64,000 nucleotides of DNA from the NCBI GenBank assembly GCA_000349905.1, contig KB722763.1, positions 221,770-285,769 of the forward strand. Direction: 5' to 3'. The notes under the pieces are model-generated. The model searched no databases and was not told the DNA's origin. It saw only the letters and a list, made by a program, of their open reading frames with translations. Numbering within the stretch: position 1 is the stretch's first letter; each line of letters begins with the position of its first letter. The position numbers were made by a program, and so were the translations under genes. This DNA is from Volvariella volvacea V23 (taxonomy: Eukaryota > Basidiomycota > Agaricomycetes > Agaricales > Pluteaceae). Below, in pieces: positions 11,043 to 23,560 of this stretch.

Positions 11043-11934
11043 ATGCAGAAGCCCTCAGAAGAAATAAGGCATGTCGTTGGCTTGTTCACCATGGCGGTGT
11101 CGCCGGATATCCAACAAGCAGCTCTTGAGAGGTACCTTACCCCAGACGTTGAGTTTCGGCACCCGATATGCGCGGTCACGAAGGGGCCGATGTCCAGGGA
11201 AACGGTCATTGGCATATATCAGTGAGTGCGAGGTCCTATAATTTAATAAGCTAGTCGCCCTGATCCTGCCATGATATTAGATGGTATCGTATCATCTCGC
11301 CACATATTGAATTGCAGGTCAAACACGTTGGTAGGCACGATTTTATTCGGCTTTCAAGTGTTCTATGAATAACTGGATCACTGGACCCGAACCTGGCCCT
11401 ACCACAGCCCCAGATGGAGAGTTGATTTTGCTGCTAGAAATCGTCCAAACGTTCCATCTCCGCCGTTCTCCATTCCGGCCTGTACCATCACGGTTAGTGA
11501 TTCTCACTGAGACTTGACGTTTAACATTGACGTTAGCGCATACATGCACATGCGCGCGCATATATCCACCCTGTTCTCGATCCTTGGAATAGACTATTGA
11601 CACGCGTGCAGTTGAGAAAAGAAGAGGGGCTGTACTACATCGAAAAGCAGGAAGATTTCTACCATCCGGATGTGCGTCCCTCGATTTCTTGGACTTGGTC
11701 ATGGGCTCGCTGGAATGTTTGCTAACCCTCATTCGTTAGGACTTTGCTGCTCTAGTCTTTCCTCCGCTCATCGGTCTTATACGAATTCTTTTGCTTCTAG
11801 CCGGTTTTGCGACTTGTTTGTTGGCAAAACTGGCGCAGGTGCTGGGGTATTGGATGCCTGATTCTACGAAGAAGTCCTGGGATGGTGCCACGAGTGCTAG
11901 TGCTGATGCTAACACTGGTGAAGAGCACAAATAA
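11043..11934 (+). CDS. SigF-like NTF2-like domain membrane protein
   Basis: Fungal protein of the family often labelled SigF-like NTF2-like, function unknown. The ATG at 11043 opens MQKPSEEIRHVVGLFT; VEFRHPICAV follows and then, after an intron, WYRIISPHIELQVKH. A third exon encodes PDGELILLLEIVQTFHLRR, a fourth LLTRVQLRKEEGLYYIEKQ then EDFYHPD, and the last begins DFAALVFPPLIGLIRILLLL, a predicted membrane helix with a short polar tail ending EEHK. This cone-shaped NTF2-like fold plus C-terminal anchor matches the family from end to end. Five exons are joined in frame and it looks functional, about 190 residues. A broken paralogue lies 1.8 kb downstream. Confidence 0.8.
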
Positions 11935-13693
11935 AGCTTGTATATTATATTATCCAACCCTTGGTCAGGGATACGGAAATCCAGAACGATTCTCGATCTC
12001 ATCGAACACCAATTTGCGTTTAAAGCCAATCCAAGGTAGCGGTCCGACCAGAATTTCTGAATCTTAACTCATTTTATTCTCGCCATTTAATAGAACAGAA
12101 CGATCTAATCTATTTCCTTGAAGTTTGGGTTTTGCGATTGTCCCAGATGAATCGCTTCGAACTTTGTCCATGTTGTTTCATTCGACCCTTTTTTGTCTGA
12201 TTTGTATCGTGGTCCAGATATTTTGGTAGGATCTTGAGTTCAAGCTTCCGATTCGACGACAATCGATGGTTATTGCTCTCGGATAATGAACAGATCGAAT
12301 TTTAACCATTGAAACTACCTTATCTTGGCTCAAAACTTGGATATGCTTCCAGTTATGTCCGTGCTCATGCTAGTTCTAATAGCGTGGCTACACCCTTGAT
12401 TTGAATACCTTGCAATACATATCAAATCATGAAATCGAGGTAGAGTGTATTCACCTCGTTCACCCGGCAGCATCTTGCGAGGATGCAATTGCTGGAAGAT
12501 AGAAGGGCAGGAGAAGAAGGCATATTCAGTCGAGCTTTTTGGCTTGAGTTACAAGTAACTCGATTCATTTTTGGCTTAAGCATTGGCGTCGTCCTTTCAG
12601 ATAATTAGTTGGGGCACCCTCAGTGGATATCCTTCCCGATGGGCCTTGAAATGATGCGAATTCTTGGGCAATAGGATAAAGATCAGTATATTCGAACTCC
12701 AAATCACTGAACCATTCATCTTTCCGGCTTCCATTCCTTCGATCCTCACCTTGGAGTATCCTTCGTATCAGCAGCTTATTAAGTCCCCAAACATAAAGGA
12801 AACGCCTCCGTGCCAGTGCTCGGCTGCGTAACGAAAATCAATATGTATACATCCCGAGCTGCTACGGAAAGCAGGGTACTTTATTTCTCTATGGTAACCA
12901 CACGAACAGTTCTCATACAGCGTTGATTTCACAATCCAGTGGTCCTGGACGTGATATGCAGCATAACGCATGATTAGCAGAATCACATAGTCGGTGTGAG
13001 AGCTGCTGACACATGCCAGAATCCCTCACTGCTGTTTTCCCTTATCCCTCATCTCACACAACTCTGAGTAGACTGAACGTCTACAAACCTCTTATAGCTC
13101 CTTGGTTAGGGTCGTACCAGGCGATTCAGGCAGTCACAATGCGGCGTTAATAGTGAAAGATCGGTATTCCATCTAGACAGACTACACGCGCTCTTTGGCC
13201 AAGTTAGCGCCGGTGGTGCAGGCAACTGAAAATTTAATTTCACGTAAGGTGACGGACTTTCGACGTCTCACTTGTAGCGAGGATAATGGGAACTCTTCGC
13301 GATGCGGAGAACCATACGCATTAGCTCAAGCCTTGGGTGACTCACTGAACAGAAGCAACACACCACTTGCAGAGTCACCCATCTCACTCGTCGTTTGCTG
13401 TGATCTCTTGGCCGTGAAGCTGATGGCTATCTACACCCTATCACAAACACGGAGGCTTTTACCCAGTCTTCGGGTGACAGAATTCACGCACATGCTCCTC
13501 ACAATCGTGGCCCTCGCGCTTAGAGCATCTACACATTCAGCACAAATGAAAAGGAATGCAGGTAGAAGATTTGGTGCGTTTAGCGTCGTCACATTCTCTG
13601 CTGTAGTCTGACGTCATTCGTTCACGGTCTTAATGCAGCACAAATTAGCCAGCCGCCCTCGTTTTATCCCTTTCCATATCTCGCTTATGCGAA
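11935..13693. other. Gene-poor stretch
   Basis: About 1.75 kb between the NTF2-like gene and its broken paralogue. The longest open frames (for example 13195-13611 on the plus strand, which lacks an ATG start) show no domain I recognise. Confidence 0.45.
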
Positions 13694-14497
13694 ATGCAGG
13701 ATCCCGAGCAAGAAATTCACAAAGTCAGGATGCCTGACTGCCGCAGACTCTCCGGAAAATCAAACAAGAGCATTCGAGAAGTATGTAACGCAAGACGTTG
13801 AATTCTGACATTCCGTTTGTTGGGTTCCTTCTGGACCTAGTTCTCGAGGGACCCTTCTCGGCGTGTACTAGTAAGCTGCGCATTATCCCGGCCACTTCGG
13901 GGGGCATGGGTCTAACGTTATTCAACCCCAGATGGTATCGCGTGGTGCACCTAAGACTAACTTGCAACTCCAGCAGACTAGTGAATTTTCGGAAAATTCC
14001 CCGATTGTTTCCAACGTTGATAACATCGATGGTATTTCTGATGGGAAGGATGTTCTGTTGTTGGATACGTTATTCAAGATCCACATCCGGCGCTGGCCAT
14101 TTGCGCCCGCCGAGGCACGGTTCGTGTCGATTGTGTGACTATATGCGCGCATTATTCACCGCTTAAATAGACTTCTCACACGCGTAACGCTTGAAGGAGA
14201 ATGACCTTCATTATATTAACAGGCAAGAGGATTTCTATTACCTCGATGTAGGTACTCGTTCCTGATTTTCCCATTCTCGGTGCTCAAGATCGCGATTATG
14301 ACAACGCTCAGAAATTTGTAGTTCTTGCCATATCGCCCCTGGTTCCGGCTGTTCGCCATGCTCTAATGGCAGGTGGAATAGTGTCCAATGCTCTTGCCAA
14401 ATGTGCCCAGTTCGTGGGGTTTTTTAAGCCGATGAGCAAGGACGAACCCACCTGCAACAGCGATATGATGGACGACGTAAAGAAGAATGGAAAGTGA
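13694..14497 (+). pseudogene. SigF-like NTF2-like paralogue, inactivated
   Basis: Relic of a tandem copy of the gene at 11043. It keeps the ATG (MQDPEQEIHKV), an AFEKYVTQDVEF segment, RWYRVVHL, DGKDVLLLDTLFKIHIRRWP, LLTRVTLEGE, NRQEDFYYLD and an LAISPLVPAVRH anchor-type region ending in a stop at 14495-14497. Where the intact copy has VEF followed by an Arg codon, this copy has TGA at 13806-13808, as expected from a C-to-T change in CGA. Near 14200 the frame shifts by one base between TRVTLEGE and NDLHYINRQEDFYY. The N-terminal frames also need shifting. Two independent lesions make a functional product unlikely. Confidence 0.75.
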
Positions 14498-15028
14498 CAA
14501 ACTAGACGCCATTTACACTAGACGCAAAATCCGGAAAACACAAGAGTATCCATAAGTATTATTCCTCACGGTCTTCAACTGTGTAAGCGACATGTCACTA
14601 TAGATGGTTTTATTTGATTCCGATATCGATGTGAGGGGTCCATCGGAAGAATATTTTCGTAGACACAGACGCACAGTGCCAAAAGCAGTGCGTTCAGAAC
14701 CTTGTGCCACGACAGCTTCGCTGGCGTGAGCTTGGACCCTATCCCTGTAGAAGGTTCAGCCATGCTCAACACCACTACCTCCACGGTCTAGTAACGATTT
14801 GAACATATCAAGGCACTTCACCTGTCCACGCAGTGAACATCACGCGTGATTAGGGGAACGCTAGACGAACCCAGTACACCCGGTACGGCTGCCGCCGGGG
14901 TAGACCCTTGTAACCCTTGTAACGACTTGAGCGCCTAATCGGCCCTACTATTTACTAGATGCCGTTGACACTATGTTATCGGTTCGTTGCTCGGCCGAGC
15001 GTCACGCTTTCTCAACCATTCAACACCT
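14498..15028. other. Intergenic
   Basis: No feature recognised apart from the upstream region of the DUF6534-like gene. GTAACCCTTGTAACGACTT near 14911 contains a short imperfect tandem (CCTTGTAA twice). Confidence 0.4.
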
Positions 15029-16704
15029 ATGGCAACGGTCGACGTTCAGCTACTGTGAGCACTTTTCAAGCGGTTCTCTTCCCTCCGGTCCTGTGCTGCA
15101 TCAATACTAACCCTGAATAGGATAAATCCTTTAGTGCGTGGATGCGTTTCAACGGTACTCCATTTATTTCTAAATGGCACCCACGCCCAGGTCATCGGGG
15201 GACTTCTTCATTGGTTCCTTTTAGGATGCTTGTTCATTCAGTTATGTACGGGAAGACTATTGTCCACGACCTGCGAGCTGTTGACTGAACACCGTGACTA
15301 CCCATTTCAGACGAATACATTAAGGTGCAGAGTGATCTTGACCCCAAATGGGTGAAATCAATGGGTGAGTCAGCGCGAGGCTTCCCCGTGGCTTGGTGCG
15401 ATACAATACAACTGATCGTCTCTCGACTGTTTTATCTCATGTGGATAGTATACTTTCTATTTGCGTTTGAGCTAGTCCAAACGTACATAGCAACGAACTC
15501 CGTCGAGGAGGTCCTCGTTCTGATTAGACGCTCGGGTGGATTAATGATGGAAGGGACTTCATATGCCTCCGCACTGCTTCCTGCCATGACAGGTTTTGTT
15601 TCCATGATTGTGCAGCTATTCTTCGCAAGGTAAGGTTTGCCATTCTGATTCCGATGGAATGAAAACCCTTGGTACCTGACCCACTGGGCGAATGATGGAC
15701 TCACCCCCTCTCTTGTCGGAACTTGGGATACCCCAGGCGTATTGCCATTCTATCTCTGCGCAAATCGCGCAGGCTTATAGTGGTTGCGGCGCTCGTTGCT
15801 GCGGTAAGTTCATTCTTAGGTTTTAAGTTGATGCACGTACATTCTAACCAAAAACTTGTTATATGCACGCAGTTGGCACTGATTCAAGGCATAGCAGCCG
15901 TGACTACCTCCATTGGAGTTAGTCTTCATTTTTGCAGCCCGCCGTTGTTATCGTAGCTGACGATAGTGCGCTCCTCGGACCTCCAGTTTTTCCGTATTGG
16001 ACGCAATCCTCACGAGTTGAGCGAGTTGTATTTGAATACAGCGGTATGGGCATTCATTTGCGTTTGCACCCCATTATTCACAGGAATAAACGCAGTTTTG
16101 GCTAGGAGGAAGCCTCTTTTGTGATATCATAATCACTATAGCCATGGTGTACTTGGTCAGTTCGGGCGTTCGCAGTGCTTGTTATGTTAACCAGAACGGC
16201 ACCAGCTGTCCAGAGTGAGAGACGACACGAAAGTCACGGGTACAGCGACCATGGTCAGTCAGCTTATCCGGTTGACTGTCGAGACAGGTGCAATTACGAC
16301 GGTTGCTGCTTCCCTGGAACTTTTCCTTTTCCTGATGTACACAGACACCTTTCTTCATATCATCTTGTGCGTTTCGCGTTTCTCAGGCCGGCGGTTCACC
16401 GTGCTAATTGCGATAAGTTTATTGATTTTAGGGAGACTGTAAGTCTGGATTCATTTAATGGGCCCTGGGCAACGACTCATTGATTCTCGCGATGGTGCAT
16501 AGTTACACGACCGTGTTTTATGCTTCTTTGAACTTTCGGCGACGTCACAGCTCCAGCCCCTGGTGGCCGACCGGTGGTTCTCGTTGGGTCATGTCTCACG
16601 ATAGTCGTATCGACATTCCTCTTGGAACCTTCCGTTTCTCCCAATGCTCGCTTGCACTGCCAAATACACAGCCCGGCGACGGCCTACCCCGACACTGCAA
16701 GTGA
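15029..16704 (+). CDS. DUF6534-type multi-pass membrane protein
   Basis: Belongs by pattern to a basidiomycete-specific multi-helix membrane family of unknown function (DUF6534, mostly seven helices). The first exon is tiny (MATVDVQLL, ATG at 15029) and splices in phase to INPLV near 15120. Helix-forming exons follow: a GGLLHWFLLGCLFIQL stretch, then KVQSDLDPKWVKSM leading into VYFLFAFELVQTYIATN, then SALLPAMTGFVSMIVQLFFA. The exon beginning at about 15738 has the family's RIAILSLRKSRRL after the helix. The diagnostic LIRLTVETGAITTVAASLEL segment is near 16265-16325, and the last helix segment VHSYTTVFYASLNFRRR is near 16495-16545. The C-terminus is polar. Several exon borders are untested and one or two small exons may be missed, so integrity is uncertain. 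Confidence 0.6.
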
Positions 16705-19425
16705 ATACGTCTTATATGTGTCGCATTTTGAGTAATCATTGTCCTTGGACTGTACGTGATGTTGTTACGGTAATCAGCGAACTAATATACTGCCAAAAAT
16801 AATCGGTATCGTGCGCTGAAAGCACGATCACAGCTTTCATGATGTGGACAGATAAGTCAGTTCTGAACCAGACTGTCGTGTTTGGCATGGCAAAAAAACG
16901 ATCGGGGCCGGGGGTGGCTAGAAGACACGGGATGAACCGTGAAAAAAAGGATTATGTTCGCCGAAGATCGCTATATGATTTTTCCATCCTCACGGTGATG
17001 CGTCAACCTCAAATGTCAAGGCGTCCGAGGCCCGACTCGGCGGCACTCAAGAAAGTTAGCGAGGGGTAAGGAAGAGAAGGACAATCAATGGGAGAGAAAT
17101 GCTCGGACTCCTCGCTAACGGCCTTGATGGAATGAATTTCAGCCACTTTCCAAGACAAGTCTGTCGCACGAATCAAAACGAAGTTAGTACGATGATTCCC
17201 AGAATGATGGCGATAAGCTCTTGAGCAAAGCTCCCTACATTGGGCAATCCACTTGAACGATGTTCTGAACACACGATTCTACAGGTACAATGCTTGTGTG
17301 TGCCACACGTTGACTGCATTGTGGGTCCACAGTGAATGACACTTGGGAAGGTTGAAACGAAATTTATACTTTTTATGGTGGGCTGCATTACGACGCTGTG
17401 CTTCCTTTACAGTTCCGGACCCATTGAAGCGAAATAGAACGCCACGGTTTATGCGATTAACGACATTCTGCACTATCAGTTGACCGCGTCATCTAGGTAA
17501 GGTAATACTGAGTGTGGGGTCGGATGTAGATAGGTTGATCGGCCATTGTGGATGCTGAGAAAAATTGTCTTTGCAGGAAGTAGGACGGTGGGCGCACCCA
17601 TCAGTGATCGCCCAAGAGGACGCGCGTACGCTCAATATCTGTGGGAATGAAATGCGCGCCAGGAGGGCCCACGCGATGACGCTAAATGGACGACACAATG
17701 CGACTGCCTCGTATTGCTTGGACCAGGTAAGGCGTTCTGGAAAGAAGGCGGAGAATTGATCGGATGGCTCATCTTCTCCCGACTTGGATTGAACGGCAAA
17801 CCCCGTAAGCTTTCCGAGTTCACGTTAGGACCAGGTCTGCATTTACGATACCCCTCCCTAAGGGTTCGAGGTGGGCTCTCCAAATCGTGTTATACTGTTC
17901 CTAGTCATAGACGCACTGAAGTCGTTCCGCGATGGGACCCACAATGGACCCACAAAGCCGTTGAACATTACTCTGAGAATGCGAAACATTATCTCCAACA
18001 TTAACTGAGCGGCCCGAGGACCTCCCATCAATTCTGTGGTGATACTCTTTCATACAAAAAGATGGCGCGGTCTTCGTTTTCCTTAAATGTATTTCTTTGT
18101 AAAAATGGAGGCCGGCAAGTTCAACGTTACCATCCCGCCGGAGAGCGCTTGCTTACTTCGTTAATCTTTGACGCCGCTCCGAGCTTGCTTGGACTATGCC
18201 GGAGAATGTTGGAATATCAAGACATGGGAACGGCTTCAGGGCCAGGAACGAGTTATGTTCTTTGACTTAGCACTTTGCAAGAAACTCGTATACGGAGATG
18301 GCCGAGGCTAATACTCGACCATGCGTGGAGCGGAGCCCCTCCCTACTTCTCCCCACTCACTCAGAATCGAGCAAACGAGGATCGTTGATTCCAGTCGCCC
18401 TTTTGCGGCCACAGCTCGAAGCGATTGCACGCGCGGCGCGATCTCGTGGACATCGGCAATACAACGTCAAACACCCAATACCTGGTACGAACGTAAGCTT
18501 ATCCGCCGGTGAGTTGTTTATTATCAAAATCATCGTCTCAAGTCATCTCCTTACCTGATGCTTACTCCAATGTATTTGAACCACCTGTTCGCCGTACGTC
18601 ACCTCCCGAGGAAGCGATATCACTGCAAAGAGGACACATCACAGATTTGCAAATTGTGCAAGTACCCGGGTTCTGGCTGGTATTTATTGCATCGAACCTT
18701 TATGTAACGATCGTTCCACTGCTATTCTTGTTAGCGCCGATTTCCATTCGCCTGTTGACTTGTCACTGCGATTGTGATGACAGTTCCTTGCAACCTTACT
18801 ATCGAGCATGTCCTGCCCAGGCGCTGTTAATCGGCGTCAACATCAGGACTTGATGGTTTTCAAAGGGAAACTAGGCATCTCTCTGGTAAGTGGGCTTATT
18901 GAAGATCCAAAGGGGTTCAGCACGTCAAGTTGATTACGAGGAAATAGGACAGCAGCTGAGGAATCTGCCCTACAATTGGTCAAAGTGAGAAGCTGCCAGA
19001 CTCGTCTAATTGTTGGGAAACCTCCTCCGCGACCTTCGCTGGATCTGCCGATGCAGCCTTCGTCATTTTCAGCCCTCAAGACCATTTTGGTCTTATCTCC
19101 GCTTGGAACCTGTCACCTCCATAGGTCGCCCCGATTCAAGACCAAACACGAACAACCCCATGGGTAATGGGTGTGACAACCCTAGTTTGCTCAGGTTGTC
19201 CCAAATCAGACAGCGCCTTCAACGGAACTTTTCAAGAATTCCACAAATCATTCCTGGGCATTTTCCTTTTAGTGCAATACTCAATGGAGATCCCTATGTT
19301 ACTGGTATGTATGTCAGGACGGTAGATCAGCCCGCCTATAAGCACTCGCTTCTTCTACATCCATTCCCCTACCCAAGGTCTTCCTCCCACATCCCTAGCG
19401 AAAGCGACTCACGTCCATTCAAACG
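16705..19425. other. Gene-poor stretch, 2.7 kb
   Basis: Contains many open frames of 60-115 codons on both strands, none with a recognisable domain. A plus-strand chain from about 17565 to 18850 has several open segments with possible GT...AG borders (for example the segment ending in a GTAAGG donor at 17726) and could be a spliced gene of unknown family or a relic. Confidence 0.4.
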
Positions 19426-20836
19426 ATGGCGCTAACACTACCCGTTGAGGAGATGTCAAGACTACAAGTCTTCTTCAAGCTTTCATTCCCCGATGGAAAA
19501 CTCACATTCGAAATGGCCTCGTCCTCTACATCCCAGTCGACCAACCCCTCACCAGTCCCGAGTGGCCTTAAACTTCATTTTCAGGGCGGACATGATAAGA
19601 CGGGACTTTGTCTCAAGGTTTGGGCCTCCGATTTGTGGGAAGGAAGCGGTTCGGCGTCGGAGAGTACAACAAATACGAATGGTCCCTCAGGTATGTCAAT
19701 GCCACCGACACTGCGTAAGAGATTTCGTTGCCTGCCAGACCTTCGCGGGTACTAACCCCTGAACAGCGTCAACGTCATCCACATCACCAGGAATGGGGAC
19801 GGACATAACCCCAATGCAACCAAATGGCGCCGGACATTACAGTCCGACTGCGCCGTTTGGTGGCGCCGCTGCCCCACTCAAAGGCCAAGTCCCTAGGCAC
19901 GACGCCCACGCCTATACTCAATCCTATCCTGATGTGGCCGCAGAGCTTTTCCAATGGCCCACTATGGGCACTGAACCCCATATAGCCGATGACTTTGAGT
20001 ATCAACTTGACGAATTCGCTTTGAATAATATGAAGTGGCTCGGCTATGATCAAAGTATATTGTTTTTCTCTTACCTACGTTCGAGAATGACTTATTGACG
20101 TTCAACGCAGATACTATGGACGTCACTGAAGCTTCAATATCCCCTGAAATTGCTCACATGCATGGTAAGTCTACTCAAGTGATTGGACCTCAAGTGCATT
20201 GCGTTGACTACTCGAGCAGGAGGTGACCAACGAGCCCTACAACACACCGAACCCAAACCCAATGCCGAACCCATGTCAAATATGCTCAGCTCATCGAACG
20301 AATTCATTCCTGTATTCCAGCATGCTTCAATATCTTCTCCCTCTACCATCACTTCCTCTTCCACTGTAACTTCCTACACCTCAAACACACTCAACTCCAC
20401 CGGTCCGAAATCCCTTTCGGGTTCAGATGATACTCACAGCACACTCTCAAGATCAGAAGTTCAGTCAATTATGACAGACACGCCTGCGACACCTTCTACT
20501 AGACACTCCACACCCGAGATTGATTCCTCCCGACCGTATCGTTGCTTGGCTCCGGACTGCGATCGCTGGTTCAAGCGAGATTATACGCGCAAAGTCCACA
20601 TGCTCACGCATCGCCGCACCAAAGAACGGAAGCCCTTCGGTTGTAGCGTAGCCGACTGCCCCGAACGGTTCTCGAGAAAACACGACAGACTAAGGCATGA
20701 AGTCGGAAGACACGGGCTGGGAAGTGAATGGAGATGTGCGCCTTGCAACCGATTTTTCTCTTCAAAAGCTACATTGGAAAGACATATACTAGATAAGCAT
20801 GGCGAAACTGCATTAACGAGTCATCCGAGTCAATGA
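19426..20836 (+). CDS. C2H2 zinc-finger protein (probable transcription factor)
   Basis: Likely sequence-specific DNA-binding protein acting in the nucleus. The C-terminal ~100 residues hold three fingers in tandem. Finger 1 starts CLAPDCDRWF (Cys-x4-Cys, ending HMLTH), finger 2 starts CSVADCPERF (Cys-x4-Cys, ending HEVGRH) and finger 3 starts CAPCNRFF (Cys-x2-Cys, ending HILDKH). The region before them is a long Ser/Thr/Pro-rich disordered stretch, as in many fungal regulators. Short introns split the N-terminal half (near 19690-19766, 20057-20110 and 20165-20220), and the fingers lie in one exon. The ATG at 19426 is the first that keeps the exon-1 frame open; it is a choice, not proven. No target can be inferred. 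Confidence 0.8.
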
Positions 20837-23560
20837 TCGCTACACCATGCGGAGTTCGGACATATCTCATATTACCTATACATCACTTATCTGTAGTTTT
20901 TAGCGTTTTCATCCAGTCTGGAACTGTAAGTAGTAGCCACACTGTGCATACCGCCTTATGTGTTATGTTTATGTCTTATGACCTTCGTTCATCTCAATGT
21001 TGTTTAGATACCGCACTTGAACCCCATTTTTGTATGATATCGCACGCGGGTTAGATATGATAACCAACTTTAATGCTGTCAACAACCGCCTCAGCCGCGT
21101 GCAAGTCCCTCGCGAAGCTCATAAAGCCAATCGCTTACCTATTTAGTCATCTAAAGCCGATCCAATGCGATGCGTTCTTCGACATATGGAGAGTTTTGGT
21201 CCAATTGAAACATAAAAAGATCGTATATGCAACCGTCTCTGGCAGCATTTCATTTGGACTTGACGTGACTTGATCGCACCAAACTCGGATACAACCGTTC
21301 TTCCTCTCGGTCGTGAAGAATGGTGTTATTGGTCAGTGACACAAAAGCGAAGCCGCGAACTTTGTATAGACCCATGTTCTTCGACGTGTTTTGCCAGTAC
21401 CCATATAGACGGCCTTGGCCAGTGATCCTTACCTGCCCCGAAGTTGAACCAAAAATATCTTGTGGCATCCACCAGAAACAGGGGGGCTATTTTGATCCTT
21501 AGCAGTAAGCACATAACCCACATCGTTTTTGGGCAACAGAGTAGAATACAGCGCCCATAATACGTATATGTAAACCGACGATCTTTTGTCATTCACACGA
21601 AATCAAAATGCATGCATTGATGTGGCGGGCGACCACTAACCAAAAGTCCTCATTAATCCTTATCGGACAAAGTTGTGAACGCATTCGGCTGAATACCGGG
21701 TTTATGGCACTCATTGACGAGCAACAGCTTGGGGGCGAATGACACTCGTGTGCAAGCGCAAAAATGGACGCATAGAAGTACAATACATTCTGCGGGAACG
21801 ATGACATCGGCGAGTTTCTACGGTGATGCACCAAGAACTTTCTAAGCGGCGGCGCATGAGAATAAAGAAGCATTAGAGACGTCTGGTATGCTGCATACCA
21901 GAGTAGTAATATCAGGTACACTTCGTTGCTGAACTTCATGGGGACCTTTGATAGGCCGGTATGAACGAAGAAAGAAGGGCGAAGGGGAGTCCTCAAAACG
22001 AGTTGGGAGTAGCGCCGACAATCTCGCAAAAAGTTGTCTTTTACAAGACGTCGGGTTGTTCTAGTCATTATAATTGATGGATGTCACCGTATTGGTTCTG
22101 TTTTGCCATTTTTATAATAATTGGAAATACTGGAATTGCTTAGACCGTGCACGGGAACGTCGGACGAGTAGATGAAAGACCGACGCTTTTCCAGGCGTTC
22201 CATCGGTAAGCATGATGAGATACCGAGACACCCTGGTCAGGAGTTGCGCTGGGCCCAGGTTGCCGATATAGTGCTCAAGGCCCTGCAGACTCGGGAAGGG
22301 AACATTACTCAGAACCGCATAGCACCAAGGCGGAATAGCCGCTAGCCGCGCAAACGCCCGCCGTGCTCTCCTGAAGACCTGAAAACAGTCAACTTTTTTC
22401 AACGAGCCTGCGTGAAGCGTCCATGCCTTACTGGGGCAATAACGGTGTTGTGCATGACCACATGGAGAAGGAAGCCAGTCACACAAATACAAAGCGTGAC
22501 TCGCATTGCGCGAACTCAATCAACGTCTTGACGCATGCACCAACAAACTTGTAGAGATTTAGATTGTTGGAGAACCTATCATAGGAGTAAGACTGGCGGA
22601 TATCTCGGACTAAGCGTGGATGACACGTCACCAGAAAAAGATATTCAGAACACGCGAGAACCAGGTGAAACCAATGGCGTACCGTGATGCTAAATGCGAT
22701 CTTGCAGCCGCTTCATTTACTGGATATAAAAAGGTTGACAAAAGACATTGATTATCGAGGGTTAAGGAGCGGTCATAGCTTGGGGACAATGGACTGATTT
22801 GGGGACTAAGCACTTGTAGTTCATGCATCAAGTATTGTAGCGACGAAAACAAGCTCACGAGGTACTGATGATCAACATGTCATGTCTCAAGGTGTACAGT
22901 GAATTCGTGATGCTCCACTCACGACATTGACCGTGGCGGTCCTTGTCACAGTGGCTGGTCAGCAGGCTAGCACCCATTTGCTCCAGAGACGTTGATATCG
23001 CATCTACACATTGTAAGGCATATTGGTACCCTGGACCAGAATACGCTGAAAGTATGCTGAATTCCTTGATAGGCATGAGGTTAGCTGCCCAGAATGGGGT
23101 AGAAAAAACTTCGGATGTACCAGCTGTGAGCAGCTTATCCTAGTCCCGGTGGGTGGTCAAAGCCAAAGTCCGAAGGTAATTAAGACCCACTGGCGCGGCT
23201 GAAGTTGCAAAACAGCCTATCTGGCGTTGGGAAATGACGCGGGGTCGCCATCAACTGCAAATGACGAGAAACGTGGGCCGGCCGGCTGCGCGACCGTTTT
23301 AGATGCTGCCGACCATCTCATGACAAACACGTTGATAGTCTCGTCCTCCCTATAAGCCACCTAACCCACTGCACGACGGCGGAGTCGAAGGCAATAACGT
23401 TCAAAGGTTGAAGGAAGGAGCCGGCATTTCATCATCGTGGGCGTCATTCCCGGTCTTGGTTTGGGGTCAAGGTATGGCCTTCGTTATCTACCACCGCCCA
23501 ACCCCTTCCCACCCTTTACCATTCCATCTCTCCTACGACAACTGATAGAGGTCCTTTCAC
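20837..23560. other. Gene-poor stretch with unassigned minus-strand open segments
   Basis: No named family. The minus strand has coherent open segments at 23076-22855 (containing GPGYQYALQCVDAISTSLEQ), 22858-22628, 22519-22112 and 22068-21589 (with a hydrophobic VYLILLLWYAAYQTSLMLLY run). They might be exons of one or two unknown genes or relics. I could not link them in frame with confidence. Confidence 0.4.
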
